A stretch of 64,000 nucleotides of DNA from Novipirellula herctigrandis (GTDB taxonomy: Bacteria > Planctomycetota > Planctomycetia > Pirellulales > Pirellulaceae), in NCBI GenBank assembly GCA_007859835.1, contig SJPJ01000001.1, positions 3,157,922-3,221,921 of the forward strand, in the 5' to 3' direction. The notes under the pieces were generated by a model. It worked only from the letters and a program-made list of their open reading frames with translations. It searched no databases and had not been told where the DNA came from. Below, piece by piece: positions 26,441-35,080 of this stretch. How positions within the stretch are numbered: position 1 is the first letter of the stretch; the number at the start of each line of letters is the position of its first letter. Both the position numbers and the translations under genes were made by a program.

Positions 26441-28024
26441 TTGGAAAACGACACACTCGCCTCCTTGTTAGGCCCAGACGCGGATCCCGTTGCAGCAGGT
26501 TGGCGGCTTCGCGAGATCGCCGAAAGTGGTCAACACACCGGCGCCGACCTCATTGACGAACTCTGCAAGGGCCCCGGCATCGTTGGCCGATCCGACAGAG
26601 CGATTTTGGGAGGTCTGCTACATCTAATTCATAAGTTAATCATGGACCAGGCGGTAGAGTCCGAAGGCCAATCGCTTCTGAAACTCGATTCAACTCAGAT
26701 CGATAAACTGCTCCAATGCTTGCCTAGCGAAACGCCAAACGCCTATCTGCTGCTGCATCTTTTGGCCATGATTCGATCCGACGTGTCGTTGTCCATCATG
26801 GTACAGCGATTGATCGAGTCGCCTCCGCAAAAGTGGATGGAGGCAGCCCAAGCGATCAGCCCCCTGATGCAACACGCCGATTGGCAAATGGGTTGGGTCT
26901 TCCCTCGTTTACTCGAATCATTACAGCACCCTTCTCTCGCAGCTTCCACGTTAGACCTCGCAAACTATTTGGTCCGTAGCCGGGGCATCTCACCACATCC
27001 GGCTGCCGAAAAGCTTGACATGCTGAACATGTTGCTTGGTGAAGTAAGTAACCGGCTTGGAAAATTTGAAGAAAACCCGCGAGAATTTGGCGACGATGTG
27101 GAAACTGTCCAGGCCATGTTAGGCGAGGCTGTCGCATTAGCGGTATCGTTGTGTGATACAGTTGGATTGATCGGAGATCCTTCGTCGATTGGAAAATTAA
27201 ACCAAACCGTTGATTTGAAACACCGCCGAGTGCAATGCGAAGCAGCCGGTGCATTGGCAAAATTGGATGATGATCTGGGCAAGAAACGTCTGCTTGAACT
27301 AACGGCTGATCCCGCGGCTCGGCTTCGGGCGATTCACTATGCCGATGAACTTGGGTTGGGCGATTCAGTTGATGAAGCGATGCGAAGTGACACCGCGACT
27401 GCCGAAGCGGAAATGGCCCTTTGGTTAACCCAACCACAACAAATGGGGGTTCCACCAACCGCAGTCGAAGTGATCGAATCGCGGCGGATGCTTTGGCCTA
27501 GCTTCAATGACCGAATCGATGTCCACTTGGTTCGGTTCGAATACAGCTTTGGCGACAAAAAATATAGCAACGTCGGCATCACCGGGCCGGTTGTCTTTGC
27601 ATTGTCCACCGATGTCGCCGATTTGCCAGTCGAAGATATCTACGCAATCTACGCGGGATGGCATGCCGAGCATTCTGAAATTTTCACGGTTGCAGCAGAC
27701 CAGTTCAACGTCGCACAAAAAAGAGCAATGGCGATTTACGAAAAGCACCTCGATCAATTGGGATACGAAGAGATCAAACCGGAACTGTTAGGCTTTTTCC
27801 TCGACGAACAAGCGGGTGTGTTGACGGCGGTCCGTGATGGGACCGCTTGCATCGTTGTCACCGATGCGCTCGAAACGATCGACCAACCCACCGCAGGTCG
27901 AATGCGACCGTTGACGCCCGGTGATGCGTTCAATCTATACAAAGGACGCAAAATGCTTCGCACGTTTAATCCAACATTCGAAGAAGATCCGACATTCGAA
28001 GATAACCCTACTTCCGATACTTAA
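26441..28024 (+). CDS. HEAT-repeat-like protein, function unknown
   Basis: A 527-residue soluble protein. The middle part has HEAT-like helical pairs (LKHRRVQCEAAGALAKLDDDLG, LLELTADPAARLRAIHYADEL) that suggest a protein-binding scaffold. The C-terminal ~170 residues form a different domain with IDVHLVRFEYSFGDKKYSN and QIDQPTAGRMRP-like segments that I do not recognise. No signal peptide. It uses a TTG start at 26441; the nearby ATG at 26428 is in another frame. It stands alone downstream of a divergent metG unit. Confidence 0.65.
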   Translation: MENDTLASLLGPDADPVAAGWRLREIAESGQHTGADLIDELCKGPGIVGRSDRAILGGLLHLIHKLIMDQAVESEGQSLLKLDSTQIDKLLQCLPSETPNAYLLLHLLAMIRSDVSLSIMVQRLIESPPQKWMEAAQAISPLMQHADWQMGWVFPRLLESLQHPSLAASTLDLANYLVRSRGISPHPAAEKLDMLNMLLGEVSNRLGKFEENPREFGDDVETVQAMLGEAVALAVSLCDTVGLIGDPSSIGKLNQTVDLKHRRVQCEAAGALAKLDDDLGKKRLLELTADPAARLRAIHYADELGLGDSVDEAMRSDTATAEAEMALWLTQPQQMGVPPTAVEVIESRRMLWPSFNDRIDVHLVRFEYSFGDKKYSNVGITGPVVFALSTDVADLPVEDIYAIYAGWHAEHSEIFTVAADQFNVAQKRAMAIYEKHLDQLGYEEIKPELLGFFLDEQAGVLTAVRDGTACIVVTDALETIDQPTAGRMRPLTPGDAFNLYKGRKMLRTFNPTFEEDPTFEDNPTSDT

Positions 28025-28211
28025 ACGCTACCGGCGCGCCGTTCCGCACGCATTAGCGAGCTTTGGTGTGCGGATTTGCCCGTTTATCAATGCGTGGACA
28101 CCTGGAAATTGGTTATTATAGGATTAACGTGACTTTGGCACTCGGTCTGCATCCCAATCACTGCCTGTCATGTCCCGTTGGACAAACGTGGGTAACTATG
28201 AGGCGAATGTG

Positions 28212-29627
28212 ATGGAAAAACCGATCTCGATTCTGCTAGTTGAAGACGACCACGACTTTCGTGATTCCTGCGCAAGGTGGATGCAACGCAAAGGTCACCA
28301 TGTGGTTGCTGCGGCCAGCGGTGCAGAAGCATTAGCGATTTGCCAACGACATGATTTCGATGTCGGAGTGATCGACTTGAATATGCCCGGGATGTCGGGA
28401 ATCGAATTGCTTCAACGAATCCGAGGCGACAACATTGATTTAGAAGTGGTCATTTTGACGGGCCAAGGAACGATCGAATCGGCGGTCCAAGCGATGAAAA
28501 TGGGGGCAAGTGATTACTTGACCAAGCCATGCCCACTGGGAGAGCTTGAACACCATTGCGCGTTGGCGCACGAACGCAGCTTGCTGCGTCGAGAAAACCA
28601 ACAACTCAAAGCGATTTTGTCGCGAAACCAGACCGTAGCAAGGCTTGTCGGCGATTCACCGGAAATGAAACGGGTCGCGAAATGGATCGAACGGATTGCC
28701 CCAACCGATAAGCCAGTCTTGATTACAGGCGAAAGTGGGACGGGCAAAGAGGTTGTTGCCAAGTCGATTTGGCGGGCAAGTCACTTGTCGCACAATCCGT
28801 TCGTCACAATCAATTGTGCCGCGTTGCCCGAGACGCTTGTGGAAAGCGAATTGTTCGGCCACCAAAAAGGCTCCTTCACCGGCGCGACAGCCGACAAACC
28901 AGGACTATTCGAAGTGGCTAGCGGTGGCACGTTGTTTATTGATGAACTCGGTGAGATGCCGTTGTCGCTTCAGCCGAAATTGCTCCGAGTGCTCGAAGAT
29001 GGTTCGATGCGGCGAATTGGCTCTCATAAGGAACGCAAGGTGAATGTGCGAGTAATCGCCGCGACCAACCGTGACTTGTCCGAGGATGTGCAAAACGGTT
29101 CATTCCGCGAAGATCTTTTCTATCGCGTCAATGTGTTGCCAATCGACTTGCCACCACTGCGCAACCATGTCAGTGATGTGGATCAATTGATTGATTACTT
29201 TATGCCCGACGGTTGGTCGATTGATGCTGCGGCGCGCCATGCGATGAACGAACATCCTTGGCCAGGCAACGTACGCGAGCTAATCAATGTCATCCAACGC
29301 GCGACGATTCTAGCGGACAACGATGAAATCACGCTCGACGATTTGCCACGTGAATTGACTCATCACGACCGAAAGCATGACGGTGAAGGCATTTCACATC
29401 GGCATGGGGTAGGCGATGACACAAGCGATCGCCTCGATGACATTGCCAAAGACCACATCTTGTATATTCTCGATCGAGAGAACGGCAACAAAGCCAAGAG
29501 TGCGAGAGTGCTTGGAATTCATCGTCGAAAACTCTATCGCTTGCTTGAACGCTACCACTTGACTGGACAGACCGCGTCTTCGAGCGATAATGAGTCATCC
29601 TCGATTGTCGCCGATGTCTTTGATTAG
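28212..29627 (+). CDS. NtrC-type sigma-54-dependent response regulator
   Basis: A 471-residue three-domain activator. The receiver (residues ~1-120) has the phosphoacceptor aspartate in GVIDLNMPG and acid residues in LVEDDHDF. The sigma-54 AAA+ domain follows (~140-370): Walker A GESGTGKEVVAK, the sigma-54 contact loop GSFTGAT, Walker B GGTLFIDELGEM and the arginine finger region RVIAATNRD. The C-terminal Fis-type helix-turn-helix is NKAKSARVLGIHRRKLYRLL. The true ATG is at 28212; an upstream frame adds 14 residues. No sensor kinase gene is adjacent, so the partner is elsewhere. Its targets are not visible. Confidence 0.92.
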   Translation: MEKPISILLVEDDHDFRDSCARWMQRKGHHVVAAASGAEALAICQRHDFDVGVIDLNMPGMSGIELLQRIRGDNIDLEVVILTGQGTIESAVQAMKMGASDYLTKPCPLGELEHHCALAHERSLLRRENQQLKAILSRNQTVARLVGDSPEMKRVAKWIERIAPTDKPVLITGESGTGKEVVAKSIWRASHLSHNPFVTINCAALPETLVESELFGHQKGSFTGATADKPGLFEVASGGTLFIDELGEMPLSLQPKLLRVLEDGSMRRIGSHKERKVNVRVIAATNRDLSEDVQNGSFREDLFYRVNVLPIDLPPLRNHVSDVDQLIDYFMPDGWSIDAAARHAMNEHPWPGNVRELINVIQRATILADNDEITLDDLPRELTHHDRKHDGEGISHRHGVGDDTSDRLDDIAKDHILYILDRENGNKAKSARVLGIHRRKLYRLLERYHLTGQTASSSDNESSSIVADVFD

Positions 29628-29869
29628 TGCGTCTTCGATTGCCAACCTGTGCGAGTAATGACGTGTTTGAATGATGTGGGCCGCAACTAAGCAGCACGCG
29701 GTTGAAAGTCAAAGGGTATCATTGGTTGTCAAACCACGATTTTTCAACAAGCGTGATTGGAATAGAGGATTTGCGTATTTCAAGACATGATTCCAAGAGA
29801 AGGATTCCATTTGGAATCTGTCATCCGCATACTGCGAACGTACTTGGTTTTCACCAGCCGGCATTCCGC

Positions 29870-31174
29870 ATGGCCGGTTTGGCGTGCTTGTTCGCTTGCC
29901 TTTGCTTGTTGATTGCAGATGTTTCTGCCTATGCCCAATCAATGAATTTTGAAAAGGCGCCGATTCTTTACAACGACACTCCGGTGCACGATCGCGCTGC
30001 TCTATTGAGCAAAAAACTACGTGCCAACGAAGCATCGTTGGTTTGGGAAGACAGTCATGGCTACTTGAGATCCGTGCTCGAGGCGTTGGCGATTCCCGTC
30101 AGTTCACAAACGTTGGTGTTTTCCAAAACCAGCCTTCAATTGCATCGAATCTCTCCCAAAACGCCTCGCGCTTTGTATTTCAACGACGATACATACGTGG
30201 GATGGTGCCAAGAAGGCGATGTCATAGAAATCGCGGCGACCGATCCACAACAAGGTGCGATTTTCTACACCATCGAGCAATCGCCAAACGAATCACCACG
30301 ATTAGTCCGTGATCGCGGGCAGTGCCTGACGTGCCATGCATCCAGCCGGACGCAAGATGTGCCAGGATATCTCGTACGGAGTATGTTTGTCGACGAACGT
30401 GGCTATCCAAAATTCGGAAGCGGCACGTTTTTGACCGATTACACCAGCAAATTCGAAGATCGCTGGGGCGGTTGGTACGTGACCGGCTCGCACGGCGAGA
30501 TGAGACACATGGGTAACGAGATCGCCACCGGCAAAGATTCCGACGCCAAAGTTGACCGAGAAGCGGGAGCAAACAACCATGACCTTTCCGGGCGGTTCAA
30601 TGTCAAGCCTTACCTAAGTCAACACAGTGATGTGGTCGCATTGATGGTGCTTGAACACCAAACCCAAATGCATAACGCGATCGCAGCCGCCAGCTTCGAA
30701 ACGCGAACGGCACTAGAGCAAGCGAAGCAAATGAACGAATTGTTAGAGCGTCCCGCTGACTACCAGAGCGAGTCAACGAAGCGGCGGCTCGACCGAGCAG
30801 CTGAAAATGTCGTGAAGCATTTATTGATGCTCGGCGAGTTTCCATTGACGAGCTCTGTCAACGGTACAAGTACATTTGCGAATCAGTTTTCCGAGTCGGG
30901 TAAACGCGATTCCAAAGGACGCTCGCTTCGCGATCTTGATCTGCGAACAAGGCTGTTTCGGTATCCCTGTAGTTTTTTAATTGACAGCGATGCGTTTGAT
31001 CAATTGCCCGCTGCGGTACGCACAAAAACGATTGTGAAGCTGCGCAGCATTCTTGAAAACCGGGATGCGCCGGATGCCTACTCGCACATACCGCCCGAAA
31101 CGCGGCAAGCAATCCTTGAAATCCTTCACGAGCAAAAACCCGAATTATTTGACGGGCATTCCACATCGGAATGA
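29870..31174 (+). CDS. Exported haem-binding (CxxCH) protein of unknown function
   Basis: A 434-residue protein with a signal peptide (MAGLACLFACLCLLIADVSA, residues 1-20) and a single c-type haem motif CLTCH at about residues 152-156, so it likely sits in the periplasm or is lipid-exposed. Large parts around the haem motif (TYVGWCQEGDVIEI, YLVRSMFVDERGYPKFGSG) are conserved-looking but of no family I can name. The start is set at 29870 because it begins the signal peptide; a longer frame starts 56 residues earlier at 29702 without one. It lies 242 bp from the NtrC-type gene and may be under its control, but no site is evident. Confidence 0.7.
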   Translation: MAGLACLFACLCLLIADVSAYAQSMNFEKAPILYNDTPVHDRAALLSKKLRANEASLVWEDSHGYLRSVLEALAIPVSSQTLVFSKTSLQLHRISPKTPRALYFNDDTYVGWCQEGDVIEIAATDPQQGAIFYTIEQSPNESPRLVRDRGQCLTCHASSRTQDVPGYLVRSMFVDERGYPKFGSGTFLTDYTSKFEDRWGGWYVTGSHGEMRHMGNEIATGKDSDAKVDREAGANNHDLSGRFNVKPYLSQHSDVVALMVLEHQTQMHNAIAAASFETRTALEQAKQMNELLERPADYQSESTKRRLDRAAENVVKHLLMLGEFPLTSSVNGTSTFANQFSESGKRDSKGRSLRDLDLRTRLFRYPCSFLIDSDAFDQLPAAVRTKTIVKLRSILENRDAPDAYSHIPPETRQAILEILHEQKPELFDGHSTSE

Positions 31175-31254
31175 GCAAGGCTTTTTCTTTCGCCTCGGCT
31201 GTGCGATACTCCCATCGTTGATCTTCTTCGTTTCTCGCAGCTAAGATTTTTGCC

Positions 31255-32583
31255 ATGACGAATCACCAATACATCGATCGCCTAGTCAATTTGCTCGATC
31301 CCGAAGCGAACCAAGTTTTCAACATGTCCGTCGAGGATGCCACCGAGGCGGTGGGTAGTGGCGACCCCCAACAAATTGCTCAAATCGAAGGCCAATTTGC
31401 ACTGATCCATAAAAAGGACAAAGTGGTACGGATGGCGCGGTCGATCGCTCGCCCGATGCGATTTTTTCTCGCCAAACGAAGCGAAGGTCCCTGTCTTGTG
31501 GTGGCAGAGCGGATTGACGAAATCAAAGCGTTCCTCGAATCAGAGGGGCTCGATGACCAATTCCATCCCTCGTACACACGGATGGTTCCCGCCCACTACC
31601 TTTTCGAACTGCATCTAATCGGTTGCCCTGACCCCAACCCAGGCTACCAACGTTTCTTAACTCCGAAGCAAAATAGCTTGCCGCCCGATTTGGATGTGAT
31701 CGGCACCACTTATATCAGCAAATTGGCTCAGCAATGCGATCGTTGGCTCGACACAATTGACCCCAAAGAACCGATCGGAGTGATGTTTTCGGGCGGGATC
31801 GATAGCGGGTCAGTTTTCTTGGTGTTGTACCATTTACTATTGCAGCGAGGGGAATCACCAAGCCGGCTCAAAGCGTTTACGCTCGCAGTCGATGGCGACG
31901 GAGCGGATGCGGAACAATCACGCGAGTTTCTCAAGAAATTGGGGCTGGAAATATTCCTCGAAACGATAGATGTACCTGTTTCGGCGATCGACTATCGCAA
32001 AGCGATTGCGGCGGTGGAAGATTACAAGCCGCTCGACATTCAATCCGCAACGATGGGTTACGCATTGTGCGAAGCAATCCGCGAGCGTTATCCAGATTGG
32101 AAATATTTAGTTGACGGAGACGGTGGGGACGAAAATTTGAAGGACTACCCGATCGAAGACAATCCAGAACTAACGATCCGTAGCGTTTTGAACAACTTGA
32201 TGTTGTACCAAGAAGGTTGGGGCGTCGATGCGGTCAAGCATTCTAAAACCTATTCGGGCGGCCAAAGCCGCGGGCATGTTCGCACTTACGCACCGGGGCA
32301 CCATTTTGGATTCGTTGGCTTTAGTCCTTACGCGCTGCCAAGTGTGATCGAAGTCGCCGAAAGTATCCCTTTTATCGAATTGACGGATTGGCAACACGAC
32401 AAACTTTACGCATTAAAAGGTGAAATCGTAGGGCGAGGCATCAAGGCAGTCACGGAAATCGATATGCCCGTATTCCCCAAACGTCGATTTCAACACGGAA
32501 TCACATCGAAACAAGATTTCGAGTCTCTGTTTCCCCAATCCGAATCGGAATATCGGGCTGAATTCACACGATTGTATGGTTGA
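31255..32583 (+). CDS. Asparagine synthase-like ATP-dependent amidotransferase domain without glutaminase
   Basis: A 442-residue protein with the PP-loop GVMFSGGIDSGSVFLVLY (residues ~178-195), the motif of asparagine synthases and beta-lactam synthetases, which adenylate a carboxylate. A second conserved site is DGDGGDENLKDYP. The first ~150 residues resemble the class II glutaminase fold in layout, but there is no cysteine at position 2, so glutamine hydrolysis is not expected. It may use free ammonia or cyclise its substrate. It is followed by the radical SAM gene 8 bp later and the flavoprotein gene after it, a compact three-gene unit. Confidence 0.75.
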   Translation: MTNHQYIDRLVNLLDPEANQVFNMSVEDATEAVGSGDPQQIAQIEGQFALIHKKDKVVRMARSIARPMRFFLAKRSEGPCLVVAERIDEIKAFLESEGLDDQFHPSYTRMVPAHYLFELHLIGCPDPNPGYQRFLTPKQNSLPPDLDVIGTTYISKLAQQCDRWLDTIDPKEPIGVMFSGGIDSGSVFLVLYHLLLQRGESPSRLKAFTLAVDGDGADAEQSREFLKKLGLEIFLETIDVPVSAIDYRKAIAAVEDYKPLDIQSATMGYALCEAIRERYPDWKYLVDGDGGDENLKDYPIEDNPELTIRSVLNNLMLYQEGWGVDAVKHSKTYSGGQSRGHVRTYAPGHHFGFVGFSPYALPSVIEVAESIPFIELTDWQHDKLYALKGEIVGRGIKAVTEIDMPVFPKRRFQHGITSKQDFESLFPQSESEYRAEFTRLYG

Positions 32584-32591
32584 TCAATTCC

Positions 32592-33536
32592 ATGACGGAT
32601 CAGTTTCCCCAATTCACAGATAGCGAGATCGCTAGCTTGCGCGGCGATCGCATCGACGTATCGCCAAAGCAGCCTTACGCGATGCTGGTTGAACCCGAAC
32701 GCAACGCATCGGGTGAAGTGATCGATGTTGCGACCATCTTTCTAACGAATCGAGAATGCCCTTTTCGTTGTTTGATGTGCGATCTCTGGAAAAACACGCT
32801 CACCGAAACGGTTGCGGAGGGTGATATCCCCGGACAAATCCAATTTGCATTGGATCAATTACCGGCTGCTCGCGAGGTCAAACTCTACAACAGTGGCAGC
32901 TTCTTTGACCGAAAGGCGATTCCCCCAGAAGATTATGCAGAGATAGCAACATTGGTTCGTGGCTTTGATACGGTGATTGTCGAGAATCACCCCAAACTGT
33001 GCTCCGATGCCTGCGAAACCTTTCGCGATCTTATTGCCCCTGCACAACTGGAAATAGCAATCGGCCTCGAAACATGTCACCCGGAATTGTTGCAGACCCT
33101 CAATAAAGGCATGCAACTGAGTGATTTTGACTCAGCACTCAGGCGACTGCACGACCTCGACATTCGCACTCGCGTGTTTCTGCTGCAAAGCTTGCCTTAC
33201 TTGACTAAGGATGAAGCGATCGACTGGACGTTGCGTTCAATCGATTATGCACTGGATCGAGGAGTCAGTTGCTGTTCGGTGATCCCCACTCGATCGGGTA
33301 ACGGAATGATGGAAACATTGGTCTCGCAAGGCAAGTTCTCGCTTCCAACGAGTGCTTCTCTTGAAACGGTCGCCGAGTTGGGACTTCAACGAAAATCAGG
33401 TCGCGTCTTTATCGACTTGTGGGATTGCGAGCGTTTCTTTCTCTGCGACCACTGCCGAAGTCGACGCGTCGAGAGACTGCGGCAAATGAATCTTACACAA
33501 ACGGTACTCGAACCGATCGAGTGCCCGCATTGTTAA
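32592..33536 (+). CDS. Radical SAM enzyme of the RaSEA/Elp3-like type
   Basis: A 314-residue radical SAM protein. The iron-sulfur site is CPFRCLMC (about residues 54-61), the variant CxxxCxxC motif. The TIM-barrel body carries KLYNSGSFFD, IAIGLET and NKGM, which match the archaeosine-forming radical SAM (RaSEA, TIGR01210) family. The C-terminus has two CxxC pairs (CDHC, CPHC), likely an auxiliary metal site. RaSEA acts on tRNA in archaea, but the substrate of bacterial relatives is unknown. Start at 32592 (MTDQFPQF) rather than the TTG at 32580. Middle gene of the three-gene run. Confidence 0.75.
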   Translation: MTDQFPQFTDSEIASLRGDRIDVSPKQPYAMLVEPERNASGEVIDVATIFLTNRECPFRCLMCDLWKNTLTETVAEGDIPGQIQFALDQLPAAREVKLYNSGSFFDRKAIPPEDYAEIATLVRGFDTVIVENHPKLCSDACETFRDLIAPAQLEIAIGLETCHPELLQTLNKGMQLSDFDSALRRLHDLDIRTRVFLLQSLPYLTKDEAIDWTLRSIDYALDRGVSCCSVIPTRSGNGMMETLVSQGKFSLPTSASLETVAELGLQRKSGRVFIDLWDCERFFLCDHCRSRRVERLRQMNLTQTVLEPIECPHC

Positions 33537-33546
33537 CGTTGCAGTG

Positions 33547-35073
33547 ATGAACACAATGAGTTCGCAATCTAAAGTTTTTGACGTCATCATTCTCGGTGCT
33601 GGCTTTGCCGGTAGTCTTTTGGGGACGCTATTATCCAAACGCGGAATGAGCATCGCGGTTGTCGATCGTGACAAACATCCACGGTTCACGATCGGCGAAT
33701 CATCAACTCCCGCAGCCGATTTTTTGCTTCAGCACATCGTGACACAATTCGGAATCGAGGAATTGCAACCCTTGGTTCGATTCGGTTCATGGCGAAAAAC
33801 GCATCCCGAGATCCTGTGCGGTTGTAAACGGGGATTCAGCTATTTCGATCATGGTCGTAGCGGCGGCTTTGAAGCGACAAGTAATCATCGTGATGAATTG
33901 CTGGTTGCCGCCAGTGTGTCGAATGAAGTCGCTGACACCCAATGGTATCGAGCCGATGTCGATCAGTTTTTCGCTGATGTGGCTCGAAAATACGGTGTCA
34001 CGATGATGGAGCAAACCGAGATTGAATCGATTCGCCGTGCCGCACCGAATGATTGGCGAGTGAACATCCAAAGTGAACAGGGAACGAGTCAGCTTGCGGC
34101 GCCGATGATTGTCGATGCAACCGGTAGTGGACGTTGCCTAGCAAAGAGACTAGGGATCCAGGATATTTCGGATCGGTTCATGACGAAATCATCGGCGATC
34201 TACAGCCACTGGGAAAACTTGACTCCACTAACCGATTGGCTTGCTGCCCGCGGTGCAGCACTCAATGACTATCCGTATCGAGCCGAGGATTCGGCGGTAC
34301 ACCATTTGTTCCGCGATGGTTGGCTATGGCATTTGCAATTCGCAAATGGTCGCACCAGTGTTGGTTTTGTATTCGACGAATCCGAATCGGATAGGGACGT
34401 TTCGATTGCTCAACAAACGGATTGGCAGGGAGTGTTGAGAGATCATCCTGTCATCAATGAATGGATGAGCGATGCAAACATCTGTGCGTTCCCAGGGAAA
34501 GTCTTTCGCACACCACGATTGCAGCGACTAGCCTCCGTTGCTGCGGGTGAGGATTGGGTAGCGATGCCGTTCACGACCGGGTTTATTGATCCGATGCACA
34601 GCACGGGGATTGCCCACTCGCTAAGCGGAGTCGAACGTATCGCCCAGATCTTGCTGAATGAAACAAACGAAAGTCGGGGCGACTCACTTCGACACTACTC
34701 CGATACGGTGCTGCAAGAATTTGAAACGATCGACCGTTTGGTATGGGGGTGCTATGTCGGGCTTCGAGATTTCCGATTGTTCAATGCGTGGAGCATGATC
34801 TACTTTGCCGTCGTGACGACTTACGAGCGACTTTTCTCACAATCGGCGGATCGTCCCACCGGTTTCCTGGGAGCTGATCAAACCGACATTCGCGATCGAG
34901 TGGGCGGGCTTACGGATGAGTTGCGTTCGATCCAAGCAAGCGACCGCATCAAAGACCATTCGGTAATCGAATCCTTCATTGAGACGATTCGCATGACGAT
35001 CCAACCTATCAACCAAGTTGGGCTTTTCGATCCACCGATCCAAAACATGTACCATCGGACGGCCGCAAAGTAG
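33547..35073 (+). CDS. FAD-dependent halogenase/reductase-like flavoprotein
   Basis: A 508-residue flavoprotein. The FAD dinucleotide site is ILGAGFAGSLLG (about residues 15-26) and the flavin-contact motif GESSTPAADFLL follows; the C-terminal flavin contact is GFIDPMHSTGIAHSLSG. This layout is that of flavin-dependent halogenases and related geranylgeranyl-reductase-type oxidoreductases. The WxWxIP motif of halogenases appears only as GWLWHLQF, so halogenation should not be assumed. It may oxidise or reduce the product of the preceding enzymes. A GTG at 33544 lies just upstream; the ATG at 33547 is taken as the start. Last gene of the run, convergent with the glycosyltransferase. Confidence 0.75.
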   Translation: MNTMSSQSKVFDVIILGAGFAGSLLGTLLSKRGMSIAVVDRDKHPRFTIGESSTPAADFLLQHIVTQFGIEELQPLVRFGSWRKTHPEILCGCKRGFSYFDHGRSGGFEATSNHRDELLVAASVSNEVADTQWYRADVDQFFADVARKYGVTMMEQTEIESIRRAAPNDWRVNIQSEQGTSQLAAPMIVDATGSGRCLAKRLGIQDISDRFMTKSSAIYSHWENLTPLTDWLAARGAALNDYPYRAEDSAVHHLFRDGWLWHLQFANGRTSVGFVFDESESDRDVSIAQQTDWQGVLRDHPVINEWMSDANICAFPGKVFRTPRLQRLASVAAGEDWVAMPFTTGFIDPMHSTGIAHSLSGVERIAQILLNETNESRGDSLRHYSDTVLQEFETIDRLVWGCYVGLRDFRLFNAWSMIYFAVVTTYERLFSQSADRPTGFLGADQTDIRDRVGGLTDELRSIQASDRIKDHSVIESFIETIRMTIQPINQVGLFDPPIQNMYHRTAAK

Positions 35074-35080
35074 CACGGCC

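Noticed and set aside
33544-33546. GTG start for the flavoprotein
   Set aside because: An ATG follows directly at 33547; the difference is one residue and not informative.
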